Shown piece after piece: positions 24,384 through 32,777 of a stretch of 64,000 nucleotides of DNA (within the stretch, counting starts at the first letter, position 1; every line of letters begins with the position of its first letter). The DNA is taken from assembly GCA_964483805.1 (NCBI GenBank), contig CAZADH010000004.1, positions 13,850 to 77,849 of the forward strand, read 5' to 3'. The position numbers were made by a program, and so were the translations under genes. Under the pieces are notes generated by a model. That model did not search any database. It had not been told where the DNA came from and saw nothing but the letters and a program-made list of their open reading frames with translations. The stretch comes from CAZADH01 sp964483805 (GTDB taxonomy: Bacteria; Muiribacteriota; Ozemobacteria; Ozemobacterales; Ozemobacteraceae).

Positions 24384-26108
24384 TCAGCGGCTTGCTTGTT
24401 GCACGGGCTGCGTGTCCCGGCGGCCAAAGGTGACGAACAGTTCGTGGGCGAACCGGCCCGCCAGGGTTGCGGCCTTGAGACCGCCCGAGCCGCTCTGACC
24501 CACCAACGTCACAATCGTCAGGTCGCGGCCGGCTGCTTTGGTGAAGCCGCCGAACCAGGTGAAGAAATACTTGGGGTCGATGCCGGTGAGGGTGCCGGTC
24601 TTGCCGCCGCTGAGGTTGGCCAGGTCCGGGCAATCGGAAAACGCGTTGAAGCCGCGGCGGCCCGTGCCGTGTGTCGTGGTCGTCATCATCATCTGATAGA
24701 CCGCCTGGGCGGTGTCATGCCGGATCGGTTGGCTCAGCGTGAACGGTTTGCGGGTGAACACGACATTGCCATTGCGCAGGACCTTCTCGACGAGGTAGGG
24801 CTTCTGCATCTTGCCCCGATTGAGAATCGTCGAGACGATCGAGGCCACGTGGACCGGGCTGATGCGCAGGGTTCGCTCGAGACCGCACGAAACCCGGCCG
24901 AGACCGCCGGCATCGCCGGGGATCTGCAGACTCGATTGGGCGACCGGCAGATCGAAGAAAAACGGGCGATTGAATCCGAACGCCTTGCAATACTGGACCA
25001 TCGAGGTTGCGCCGACGAGATTGCCGATCTTGCTGAAGATCGTGTTGTGGGACATGGCGAAAGCGCGCCAGAACTCGAGCGTCGTGCGCCGACCGACGTG
25101 GATGTTGCTCTGAACGCCGACCTGACGGCGCTCCAGTGCGGCGGCGGCCGTGATGATCTTCATGAGCGATGCGGGCGGAAAGACGCTCTTGAGTGCCCAG
25201 TTGTCCTGGCGATAGGCGGTCGAAAGAACCGACAGCGTCGACTGGCCGTCGAACGAGGCCATGGCCAGAATTGCTCCCGACAAAGGGTCCTGCACGATGC
25301 CGACACCAAGGCGACAGGAACCTTGGGTGAACAGCTTCTCGACGCGACGTTGCAGGGCAGGGCGAAGCGTCAGTACCACCTTGGTGCAGGCGTCCATGTG
25401 CACGACGTAGCGATCGAGGGCGGCATCGTACTCCCAGGGTTTGCTGCCGATTTCGCGAATCAGCGATGGTATTGACAATGTAGTTACATCATTGTTCGAT
25501 TGGATCGGCGTCGGCGGTGTCAACGCGCCGGTGGATCCCTGGGCGGTGCCGTTGCCGGTGGCGGCCGGAGCCATGCCCGTGGCCGGGGTGATGGCCAGAC
25601 CTGCCGGGCGAACGCCCGAGACCGACAACTCTCCGCCCAGTTGGCCCATGACACCGACCGCGCCGCCGGCGGCGGGCGCGACGCGTTCCGCGCTGACCGT
25701 GGCCGAGCCCGTCGAAATCAGGGTGCCGGCAAAGCCCGGGGTTGGCCGGGTCATGGGGTGCACGGTGCGCACCTTCGGAGTCGCCGGGCCGATTGCCTGG
25801 ATGGCCTCGGCCGACGCGAACAGCGACTGACCGTCGGCGTTGCTGACGATCTGGACGAGCCGGTCGATCACCGGCAGTTGCACGGCGAACCCCATAAACA
25901 GCAGATAGCCGGCAATCGCCAGCAGGTGGCGGCCTTTGATCAGCCGGGTTGCCGGCGTGCTTGCGTTGGTGCCGGGGACCGGTCGGGCCGGGGCGGTTCG
26001 CGACAGGGTTTGCGTCGCCGTGCGTCCGGTTCGCCGCGCCTGGGGAGCGGCCACGACGGGCTTTCTCTTGAGGTCGATGAAACTCGGTTTGCGGTTAGTT
26101 GGATTCAA
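24384..26108 (-). CDS. penicillin-binding protein (transpeptidase)
   Basis: 574 aa. A basic cytosolic N-terminus and one membrane helix (HLLAIAGYLLFMGFAVQ, about 61-77) are followed by a long Ala/Gly/Thr/Pro linker. The transpeptidase domain covers about 230-560 with all three active-site motifs: S314-L-M-K317, S353-H-N355 and K503-T-G505. It would cross-link peptidoglycan stems in the periplasm. It lacks a glycosyltransferase domain and a clear class B dimerisation domain, so it is a short, FtsI/PbpA-like transpeptidase. It starts 43 bp after the LysM gene on the same strand, which supports a shared cell-wall role. A degenerate motif copy is at 25472. Confidence 0.88.
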   Translation of the reverse strand: MNPTNRKPSFIDLKRKPVVAAPQARRTGRTATQTLSRTAPARPVPGTNASTPATRLIKGRHLLAIAGYLLFMGFAVQLPVIDRLVQIVSNADGQSLFASAEAIQAIGPATPKVRTVHPMTRPTPGFAGTLISTGSATVSAERVAPAAGGAVGVMGQLGGELSVSGVRPAGLAITPATGMAPAATGNGTAQGSTGALTPPTPIQSNNDVTTLSIPSLIREIGSKPWEYDAALDRYVVHMDACTKVVLTLRPALQRRVEKLFTQGSCRLGVGIVQDPLSGAILAMASFDGQSTLSVLSTAYRQDNWALKSVFPPASLMKIITAAAALERRQVGVQSNIHVGRRTTLEFWRAFAMSHNTIFSKIGNLVGATSMVQYCKAFGFNRPFFFDLPVAQSSLQIPGDAGGLGRVSCGLERTLRISPVHVASIVSTILNRGKMQKPYLVEKVLRNGNVVFTRKPFTLSQPIRHDTAQAVYQMMMTTTTHGTGRRGFNAFSDCPDLANLSGGKTGTLTGIDPKYFFTWFGGFTKAAGRDLTIVTLVGQSGSGGLKAATLAGRFAHELFVTFGRRDTQPVQQASR

Positions 26109-26151
26109 GGCTGGCCACCTGGTCAGTGGGATTTTTCGCGGCAGCGCATGG

Positions 26152-26724
26152 TCATGCGCCCGAACTTTTCATGCCCTTGCGGGGCAGGCGAAGCGTCTGG
26201 CCGACGTGGAGTCCGCGCTCGCTCTGCAAACGATTGATGCGGACGAGGGGAACCACCATGTGAGTCGATCCGTAAAACCGACGGGAAATTGACTGAAGCG
26301 TATCTCCAGGGCGCACCGTGTAATCGTGAAATCGGCTCCCGGTGGGCGTTGCGCTGGCAAAGGTGTTGGGTCCGGCCTGGGTGGCGGTGGTGGTCGGCTG
26401 GACGGGGGTCTTTTCAACCAGGGTCGCCACGGGCGGTGTCAGATCGAGTTTCGCCGGGGCCAGTCCGGGCACCGGGGTCGGGTGTCCACCGATCGCAACT
26501 GTCCGGAGTCCCGATGGTGCTCGACCGTTCAGGATGGCATCGATGTGGCCAACCAGGACAGGGGCCGCAACCCGGCTGCCGGTTCCCGCGTTCAGTTCGC
26601 GCGGGCCGATGTCGCCGTGGATGGTGAAGGCGAAAACGACCTGCAATAGGAACAGACCCATGAGGAAGAACAGGAACAGGCCCTTGTGTCCTTGGGCGCT
26701 TCCTCCTGGATTGACGACGGCCAT
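26152..26724 (-). CDS. membrane-anchored LysM protein
   Basis: 190 aa. AAGGAGG precedes the ATG. One N-terminal membrane helix (GLFLFFLMGLFLLQVVFAF) anchors the protein with the rest outside. After a Pro/Thr linker, residues about 135-183 form a LysM domain (YTVRPGDTLQSISRRFYG ... NRL ... LHVGQTLRLP), which binds peptidoglycan or chitin-like N-acetylglucosamine chains. It is directly upstream of the penicillin-binding protein gene and may position that enzyme on the wall. Confidence 0.85.
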   Translation of the reverse strand: MAVVNPGGSAQGHKGLFLFFLMGLFLLQVVFAFTIHGDIGPRELNAGTGSRVAAPVLVGHIDAILNGRAPSGLRTVAIGGHPTPVPGLAPAKLDLTPPVATLVEKTPVQPTTTATQAGPNTFASATPTGSRFHDYTVRPGDTLQSISRRFYGSTHMVVPLVRINRLQSERGLHVGQTLRLPRKGMKSSGA

Positions 26725-26852
26725 AGGGGCTACCTCCTTGTGTGCTACTAACCCCTATCGGCAATTCCGCGGCCGGCATCAAGACCGAGAAAACGGAATG
26801 TGCATCGACCGCGCTTCACCGCGGTGAATCAGACCACCGCGGGCGGTGGCCT

Positions 26853-27962
26853 TCAGGAAGGCTGGTTTGGTCTGTCACCGGCGGGCGGTGTGGCGGCCGG
26901 CCGTGCATCGGCGACCGGCGCGGTGTCGGCGCCCGGCGTCGTCACCGGGTTTTCGCCCTCGGTTTCGCTCGGGGCTTCTTCGACGGCCGCGTTCAGTTGG
27001 GTCATCGAGATGTTCTCGTAAGTCATGATCCCGAGGCCGACCATGAGAACGTAGAGATAGCCAAACGAGTGCGAGAACAGCGCGTATCCGCCGGCCACCG
27101 TCGTATCGACTTTGAAGACACCATGCACGACTTGCAGGCAGCACCATTCGTAGACCCCGACCATGCCGGGGGCACCGGGGATCATGGCGCCGAGCGCGAG
27201 GAAGGTGATCACGAGAACGCCATCCGGGACCGACAGGGCGGCAATGCTGGGATGCCCGAACGCCTTGAACCCGATGTAGGTCGAGACCGCCGACATACCC
27301 CACGCGGCGAGCGACAGGGTCAGTGCCTTGGCGAACGGACCCGGGTTGCGCATCAGGTCGAGGCCGCCGGTGAATGAGTCGAACAGGGCCTGCAGCCGGT
27401 CGTGAAGAGTGACGGAGAAAGGTCGAATGACAGCGCCAACCAACCGGTCGAACCATGTTTTGCGGTAGACGAGCAGGATGAGCGACAACAGGACCACGGC
27501 GTAGAAGACGAGCGCCGTCCAGCCCGCGGCACGAATCACGCCCGGCAGTTCAAACCAGATGAGGCAGAACCCGAGCATCGTCAGCACGGCGACGCCGTCG
27601 AGAAAGCGCTCGATGACGACGGAACCGAAGGCCGCCGAGATGCGCACCTGACCCTTGCGGCCAAGGTAGTAACACCGCACGACCTCGCCGGCGCGCGCGG
27701 GCAACACATTGTTGGCGAGGTAACCCAACAGCATGCCTGCGTAGAGGTACCAGAAACCGACGGGGCGCCCGACCAGAATGACCTGCCAGCGCCAGACGCG
27801 CAGCAACTGTTCGATGGTGATCGAGAGCAGAAGAACCGGAACGAGCCAGAACTGGAACGAGGTCAGGGTGGCCGGCAGTTTGGCAAACTCCACCTGACGC
27901 AGGGCCAGGTAGAGAAACACGAGACCGATCAGCAGGCCGAGAATCTTCTTGAGGTGCCGCAT
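26853..27962 (-). CDS. flippase-like integral membrane protein (LPG synthase TM / YbhN family)
   Basis: 369 aa with about eight hydrophobic helices. The family signatures NNVLPARAGEVVRCYYLG and GAMIPGAPGMVGVYE are present, as in the UPF0104/YbhN and MprF flippase-domain group. Members move or modify lipid-linked compounds across the inner membrane; the exact substrate is unknown. The last ~50 residues are Pro/Ala/Glu-rich and lie outside the conserved domain. The gene is on the same strand as the LysM and penicillin-binding protein genes, 128 bp upstream, and may belong to that envelope group. Confidence 0.82.
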   Translation of the reverse strand: MRHLKKILGLLIGLVFLYLALRQVEFAKLPATLTSFQFWLVPVLLLSITIEQLLRVWRWQVILVGRPVGFWYLYAGMLLGYLANNVLPARAGEVVRCYYLGRKGQVRISAAFGSVVIERFLDGVAVLTMLGFCLIWFELPGVIRAAGWTALVFYAVVLLSLILLVYRKTWFDRLVGAVIRPFSVTLHDRLQALFDSFTGGLDLMRNPGPFAKALTLSLAAWGMSAVSTYIGFKAFGHPSIAALSVPDGVLVITFLALGAMIPGAPGMVGVYEWCCLQVVHGVFKVDTTVAGGYALFSHSFGYLYVLMVGLGIMTYENISMTQLNAAVEEAPSETEGENPVTTPGADTAPVADARPAATPPAGDRPNQPS

Positions 27963-28123
27963 GCCGGGTCATGGTAGCACACGGCCTCGTTTCACTCAAT
28001 GAATCAGACTGGACGGCCGGCCCGGCAATACGTAAGATGGAGGGCAGTACCCTGCCGTGGCTGCTGGTCGGAGCGCGGCGCGTCATCGTTGATGATACTC
28101 ACTGGTCGGGGAGAAAGCGGCAG

Positions 28124-29587
28124 ATGAATGACTTGCGTCGGTGCTTCAGCGAGATTCTCGAGAAGCTGGGGGAGAACCCCGCAGAGTATGTGGGCGTCGT
28201 CGAGCGGCTGGAGCCCCTGGCCGAGGAATTGGCCAAACGGGCTCCGGAGCGCAGCCAACAGGGCTGGGCGGCCGGTCTGACGCGGCTTACGTGCGATGCC
28301 TACCGGCTGTCTCATGCTGATGCGGTGATTGCGAATGCTGCCGGGGTCTCGGCCGATGAGGTGGCCCAGGCCGCCCAAGGGGTGCGAGCGGTGCTGGGGC
28401 TCGATTTCGACCCTGGCGTTCTCGACCAGTTGCTGGCCACGCTCTGGACAAACCTCACCGAAAACCCCGAATTCAACCCGATGTTGAAGTTTCGCGACCT
28501 GCAGCAGCAGGTGCTCGAAGCCAATGCGATGCAGGACTGGGCGGGGGCTCTAGCGCTCTACGAAGAAATGCAGACCCGTTTTCCGACCCTGCCGTACGCT
28601 TTGATCGGTCGTTGCCGCACGTTGTTCAATCTGAAGCGTTTCGTCGATGCGCTCGAAGCCATCAGTGCTTCGGTCGGAGACGGGGTCCTGACGCCGGAAC
28701 TGGCCGAGATCAAGGCCGAGGCGTTGCTCGAGCTGGGGCGCGACGACGAGGCTCTGGCCACGTATCACAAAGTATTGACGACGCCGGAGTTGTCCGCGCA
28801 CGAACGCGCGGGTTTGATCCTGGGTGCGGCGTCGATCTACCAGTTCAGAGGTGATTATCCGGCGGCCGAGCGACTGTTGATCGAGGCGATGGCCGACGAC
28901 GCGAACAACCCCGAGCTGGTCGAGCGCCTGGCCATGGTGCAGTTCGATCAGGGGCGCGTCGATGATGCGATGATCAGTCACGCGCGCTTGCTGACCCTGG
29001 AGCCCGGTAACCCGTGGCGATACCTCGATCTGGCCGATCTGCAGGCGCAGGGAGGGCAGTTGGTCGACGCGATCCGGACGCTGGAACAGGGCTTGTTGGC
29101 CGCGAGTGGCATGCTCGAGACCCATCGCCGCCTGCACGACCTGTATCTGCAGATCGGCGATGCGGCGGCGGCCCAGCAGGCGCGCGAACACATCCTGGCG
29201 AGCGAGACCGTCGACCCGTTCGATGGGCCGGTGCGGGCCGAGTTCTTGTTGGCCGACCGCCGCTTCGCAGACGCTGAGGTTGTCCTGCGTGGGTTGCTGG
29301 CGCAGACACCGGATCACGACAACGCCTTGTTGTTGTTGGCGATCCAGCAGGTGGCGGTGGGGAGCAGGGACGAGGCCCGCCGACTGTTGCGACAGTTGGC
29401 CGCGCGTGATGCCGGAACGCTTCTGCAGCGGCTCGAACGGTATCGATCACTCTGGCCCGATGCCTCGATGCGGCGGCAACTGGCGGCGGAAATCCGCAAC
29501 CAGGCCGAAGAATCGAGCGACGAGATTGGCCTGGCCTTGGCGGTCGCCCTCGATGACGGCAACGAACAGGGACTGATTCAGGAATAG
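28124..29587 (+). CDS. TPR-repeat protein
   Basis: 487 aa from the ATG at 28124 after GGGAGAAAG. In-frame starts at 27971 and 28037 are possible but lack a ribosome site and overlap the likely promoter. There is no signal peptide. Helical TPR-like repeats fill residues about 110-470 (for example AIYQ-type units, LERLAMVQFDQGRVDDAMI and LDLADLQAQGGQLVDAIRTL). It is probably a cytosolic scaffold. A motif copy, ATCAC-AAA-GTATT, is at 28764, and a single AATAC half-site lies upstream at 28027. Confidence 0.75.
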   Translation: MNDLRRCFSEILEKLGENPAEYVGVVERLEPLAEELAKRAPERSQQGWAAGLTRLTCDAYRLSHADAVIANAAGVSADEVAQAAQGVRAVLGLDFDPGVLDQLLATLWTNLTENPEFNPMLKFRDLQQQVLEANAMQDWAGALALYEEMQTRFPTLPYALIGRCRTLFNLKRFVDALEAISASVGDGVLTPELAEIKAEALLELGRDDEALATYHKVLTTPELSAHERAGLILGAASIYQFRGDYPAAERLLIEAMADDANNPELVERLAMVQFDQGRVDDAMISHARLLTLEPGNPWRYLDLADLQAQGGQLVDAIRTLEQGLLAASGMLETHRRLHDLYLQIGDAAAAQQAREHILASETVDPFDGPVRAEFLLADRRFADAEVVLRGLLAQTPDHDNALLLLAIQQVAVGSRDEARRLLRQLAARDAGTLLQRLERYRSLWPDASMRRQLAAEIRNQAEESSDEIGLALAVALDDGNEQGLIQE

Positions 29588-29646
29588 GGGCCGCCCGGGC
29601 GCAAAGGCGCGCCGGGTACCGATCTGGTCGGTATCGCCGTACCCTC

Positions 29647-29675
29647 TTGTCGTGCGGTTTCCCGATGGTTATAAT
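29647..29675 (+). promoter_or_regulatory. sigma70-type promoter for the 29728 gene
   Basis: TTGTCG at 29647-29652, 17 bp, perfect TATAAT at 29670-29675. Confidence 0.6.
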
Positions 29676-29727
29676 GAAGGCGCCGAGGTGAATCCCCATT
29701 TCATTCTATCTGCAAATTGCTGTTGTA

Positions 29728-30573
29728 TTGCTATTCGTTCTGGCGGTCGTGGCCTACGCCGGAAAATGTTTTGGCGAGCGGCGGGCGCGGCACGTGCAGC
29801 AGCAACTCGAGGCACTCGAGCTGGCATTCAAGCAGGTCCTCGACCAACTCGAGTTGGCGGCGAATCACAACATCAAAGTGATGAGCAGCAAATCGCAAGA
29901 GTGCAAGGATCTCCTGCCGATCATCGACCAGAAGATCCTGCACGTGACCGATCTGATGGCCGAGGCCAGTGAGATCCATCGTGAGTTGCCGGTAGGCGTG
30001 AAGGGGTTGCACCAAGAGGTTGCCACCGGGGTGAAACTGCGCCGGGATCTGCAAGACCTGCTGGGCTGCATCGACGACCGGATCAGCGCATTGCGAGAGT
30101 TGCAGGCCGGTTGCGACGAGCGGCACCGTGAGTTGTCGCGTTTGCTCGCCAACGCGGCGACTGTCAACGTGGCCGTCGACAAGATCGTTCCTTTCAAGAT
30201 GCGCGATGAAGCACCGGTGACGACGAACACGATGACTGGGGCGATGGCGGCGATGACGCGCGCGGCGGGGGTCCCCAGTGTGCCGACGCCGCCGGTCATG
30301 GCCTCGGTCAACATGACGCCGCGGTCGCTGGCGGCGGTCTCGGTTCCAAGCACTCCGGCACCGTCACCCATGGCGGCACCCCCGGCGATCGACATCGATC
30401 TGCCCATCGATCTGCCCGACGATGACACCCATCACCGCAAGGTGCTCGACCTGCACGCGCAAGGGGTGACGTCGCCGCAGATCGCCAACCAGTTGAAGAT
30501 GCCGCGTGGCGAGGTGCAGTTGATTCTGCAACTGTATGGGCAGACGGCCCACCTGCGCCGGGTAAACGGTTGA
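29728..30573 (+). CDS. membrane-anchored coiled-coil protein with C-terminal DUF6115-like HTH
   Basis: 281 aa if the TTG at 29728 is the start. The N-terminal membrane helix (LLFVLAVVAYAG) is then very short. The frame is open back to 29692, and the best ribosome site (GAGGTG, 29685-29690) would fit an ATT at 29698, so the true start may be a rare codon upstream. Residues 20-135 are a long coiled coil (HVQQQLEALELAFKQVLDQL). A Pro/Ala/Met linker follows. The C-terminus, HHRKVLDLHAQGVTSPQIANQLKMPRGEV-type with ILQLYG, resembles the DUF6115 helix-turn-helix of the Bacillus YlxL/SwrB group. The role is unknown. A GTATT half-site sits at 29725. Confidence 0.65.
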   Translation: MLFVLAVVAYAGKCFGERRARHVQQQLEALELAFKQVLDQLELAANHNIKVMSSKSQECKDLLPIIDQKILHVTDLMAEASEIHRELPVGVKGLHQEVATGVKLRRDLQDLLGCIDDRISALRELQAGCDERHRELSRLLANAATVNVAVDKIVPFKMRDEAPVTTNTMTGAMAAMTRAAGVPSVPTPPVMASVNMTPRSLAAVSVPSTPAPSPMAAPPAIDIDLPIDLPDDDTHHRKVLDLHAQGVTSPQIANQLKMPRGEVQLILQLYGQTAHLRRVNG

Positions 30574-30604
30574 GTCGGCGCTTGCCGGCAGGCTGTTGAC
30601 GATC

Positions 30605-31762
30605 ATGTTCATCCACCAGTTGTCGCAACCGGTGCGCACCGGGCTGATTCTCGGGGCGGGCGTGCTCGTGTTGGGCATGATCTACAGCCTGGCCGCGGTC
30701 ATTGCGCCGTTTCTGCTGTCGATTGTGCTGGCCTACATGCTCAATCCGGTCGTGCGCTGGTTCGAAGCGAAAAAAATACCGCGTGGTTATGCTGTATTGT
30801 TAATGTATTGCGTCTTCGCATTGGCCGGCGTGCTGGTCGTTGTCCCGGTGTCGTTGAGCGTCGCTGCCGAGGCGGTCGATCTGGGTGAGCGGCTGGCCGC
30901 TCTCGATATGCAACAGATCGGGGCGAGGGTGCAGGTCGAGGGGCGTGGTCTGTATGAACGTCTGGCCCCGACGCCGGGGGTGCGCCAGTGGCTGGCCGGC
31001 ATGGTCGAGTCCGAGCGGGTGCAGGGCGTGGCGGCGCGGGCGGCAGTGGCGGCCAAAGACGCATTCCTCAGCGGCGGTCGCAGCCTGATGCAGATGGTTG
31101 CCGTCGCTTTCTCGGGCCTGATGGGGCTGTTGCTGATTCCCTTGCTGACGTTCTACGTCCTCATCGACCTCGATCCATTGTACGACCATGCGGTTCGGCT
31201 GGTGCCGCCGATCTACCGGCCGGGTACGGTGCGCATCATGCGCGAAATCGACCTGGTGCTCAGCGGTTTCTTGCGTGGGCAGATGATCAGTTGCTGCATT
31301 TTCGCGGCACTGATGATGATCGGTCTGTGGCTGGTTGGCTTGCATCTGTCGTTGTTGTTGGGACCGCTGGCCGGGGTTGCCAACCTGGTGCCGTATCTGG
31401 GCGGGGTGCTGACCGTGGTGTTGTCGAGCCTGATCGCGCTGTCGCAGCACGGGGTCACGATGGCGTTCGTCTGGCAGATGGTGGGCGTCGCGGTGGTGCT
31501 GGCGGTGGTGCAGGCGGTCGATGGCCTGGTGCTGCAGCCGCGGGTAATCGGCGAAAGTGCCGGTCTGCATCCGGTGATCGTCATGCTCGCCCTGGTGGTC
31601 GGCAGTCAGCTCTACGGCCTTTTCGGCATGCTCCTGGCGGCGCCGGCGTGTTGTATTCTCAAAGTATTGCTCCATGAACTTTATCTCGAATTGTATGACG
31701 ATGCCGGTACGCCGTCGGCCGCCGCTGGTGCCGCAAACTCGGCCGGAGAGCCCCATGCCTGA
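30605..31762 (+). CDS. AI-2E family (PerM-type) permease
   Basis: 385 aa from the ATG at 30605; a TTG at 30596 is an alternative. About eight hydrophobic helices match the AI-2E/PerM family: the N-terminal pair with LSIVLAYMLNPVVRWFEAKKIPR, a long cytosolic helical insert, then IPLLTFYVLIDLD, FLRGQMISC, GVANLVPYLGG and the end LAAPACCILKVLLHEL. Members export or exchange small solutes, and some act as Na/H antiporters; autoinducer-2 export is rarely proven. The 3' end overlaps the next gene. Two 11-bp-phased GTATT pairs lie inside (30794/30805 and 31653/31664). Confidence 0.85.
   Translation: MFIHQLSQPVRTGLILGAGVLVLGMIYSLAAVIAPFLLSIVLAYMLNPVVRWFEAKKIPRGYAVLLMYCVFALAGVLVVVPVSLSVAAEAVDLGERLAALDMQQIGARVQVEGRGLYERLAPTPGVRQWLAGMVESERVQGVAARAAVAAKDAFLSGGRSLMQMVAVAFSGLMGLLLIPLLTFYVLIDLDPLYDHAVRLVPPIYRPGTVRIMREIDLVLSGFLRGQMISCCIFAALMMIGLWLVGLHLSLLLGPLAGVANLVPYLGGVLTVVLSSLIALSQHGVTMAFVWQMVGVAVVLAVVQAVDGLVLQPRVIGESAGLHPVIVMLALVVGSQLYGLFGMLLAAPACCILKVLLHELYLELYDDAGTPSAAAGAANSAGEPHA
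30794..30809. promoter_or_regulatory. two GTATT half-sites 11 bp apart
   Basis: GTATT at 30794 and 30805 with 6 bp between them, inside the permease gene, in an AT-rich patch unlike the flanking sequence. Confidence 0.45.
31653..31668. promoter_or_regulatory. two GTATT half-sites 11 bp apart
   Basis: GTATT at 31653 and 31664 with 6 bp between them, near the permease 3' end and about 90 bp before the ABC ATPase start. Confidence 0.45.
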
Positions 31763-32777
31763 GCTGAACCCAGCGACGACGGACCCGATGGCCGGCGCGG
31801 TCGCCGCAACGGCGGCGGTGCCACGCAACCAGAATGCCGTGGCCGACCCGGGTGCACGGGCGATGGTGGTCGACGGATTGCGCAAGAATTTCGGGCGCAA
31901 GCAGGTGCTCAACGGCCTGAGTTTCTCGATTCCGCATGGTGCCGTGGCCGGGTTTCTCGGCACCAATGGGGCTGGCAAGACCACGACCCTGCGCATCGTC
32001 CTGGGGCTCATCCGCGCGAGCGCCGGGCGGGTCTGGTTGCTCGGCCAGGAAATGCCGGGAGCGCGTTGCCGGGTCATGGAGTCGGTGGGCGCGATGGTCG
32101 AACGACCGTCGTACATCGATAATTTGAGCGGGTTTGCCAACTTGTGGTGGTTCTGCAATCTGACCCGTCCGGTCGGCAACGCCGATATTCACGATGTATT
32201 GTCGGTCGTCGGTCTGACCGAAGCGGCCAACCGGCCGTTCGGTCAATACTCGACGGGCATGAAGCAGCGTCTGGGTATTGCGGCGGCCCTGTTGAACCGG
32301 CCCAAGCTGATCCTGCTCGATGAGCCGACCAGCGGCATGGATCCGCAAGGTCGCTACCAGATGCGCCAGGTGTTTCAGCAGATGGCGCGGGGCGGTACGA
32401 CGATTCTGTTATCGTCGCACCTGCTCGACGAAGTGCAGAAGTTGTGCGACTACGTGGTCATATTGCAGCACGGGGTTACGGTGAGCGAAGGGTGGGTGCG
32501 CGACGTTCTGGCCCGCGATCAGGAGCGCTGCCGCATCAAGGTGCCGGTCGAGCAGGTCGAGAAAGCCCGGCAGTTGCTCGAGAAGCTCGCAGGGGTGGCG
32601 CGGGTCGAGACCAGCGCCGAGTCGGTGCGGATCAGCGGCACCCCCGGCCTGGCGGTGGTCGCCAATCGGGCGTTGGTGCAGGCGGGGCTCGACGTCGCCG
32701 CGGTGGTGCCCGAGGAAAACAGTCTCGAAGAGACGTTCATCAATCTTACCTCCGATGACGAGGCGGCTTCCCGATGA
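31755..32777 (+). CDS. ABC-2 type exporter, ATP-binding subunit
   Basis: 340 aa from the ATG at 31755 with GGAGAG just upstream, overlapping the permease stop. Motifs in order: Walker A GTNGAGKTTT, a Q-loop region, signature YSTGMKQRLGIA (LSGGQ equivalent), Walker B LILLDEPTSGMDP, and switch histidine LLSSHLLDEV. The C-terminal ~90 residues (VPVEQVEKARQLLEKL) match the regulatory tail of CcmA/NatA-type exporters. It pairs with the next gene, whose ATG overlaps this stop (ATGA), to export an unknown substrate. A motif-like pair (ATATT 32185, GTATT 32196) lies inside. Confidence 0.9.
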   Translation: MPELNPATTDPMAGAVAATAAVPRNQNAVADPGARAMVVDGLRKNFGRKQVLNGLSFSIPHGAVAGFLGTNGAGKTTTLRIVLGLIRASAGRVWLLGQEMPGARCRVMESVGAMVERPSYIDNLSGFANLWWFCNLTRPVGNADIHDVLSVVGLTEAANRPFGQYSTGMKQRLGIAAALLNRPKLILLDEPTSGMDPQGRYQMRQVFQQMARGGTTILLSSHLLDEVQKLCDYVVILQHGVTVSEGWVRDVLARDQERCRIKVPVEQVEKARQLLEKLAGVARVETSAESVRISGTPGLAVVANRALVQAGLDVAAVVPEENSLEETFINLTSDDEAASR

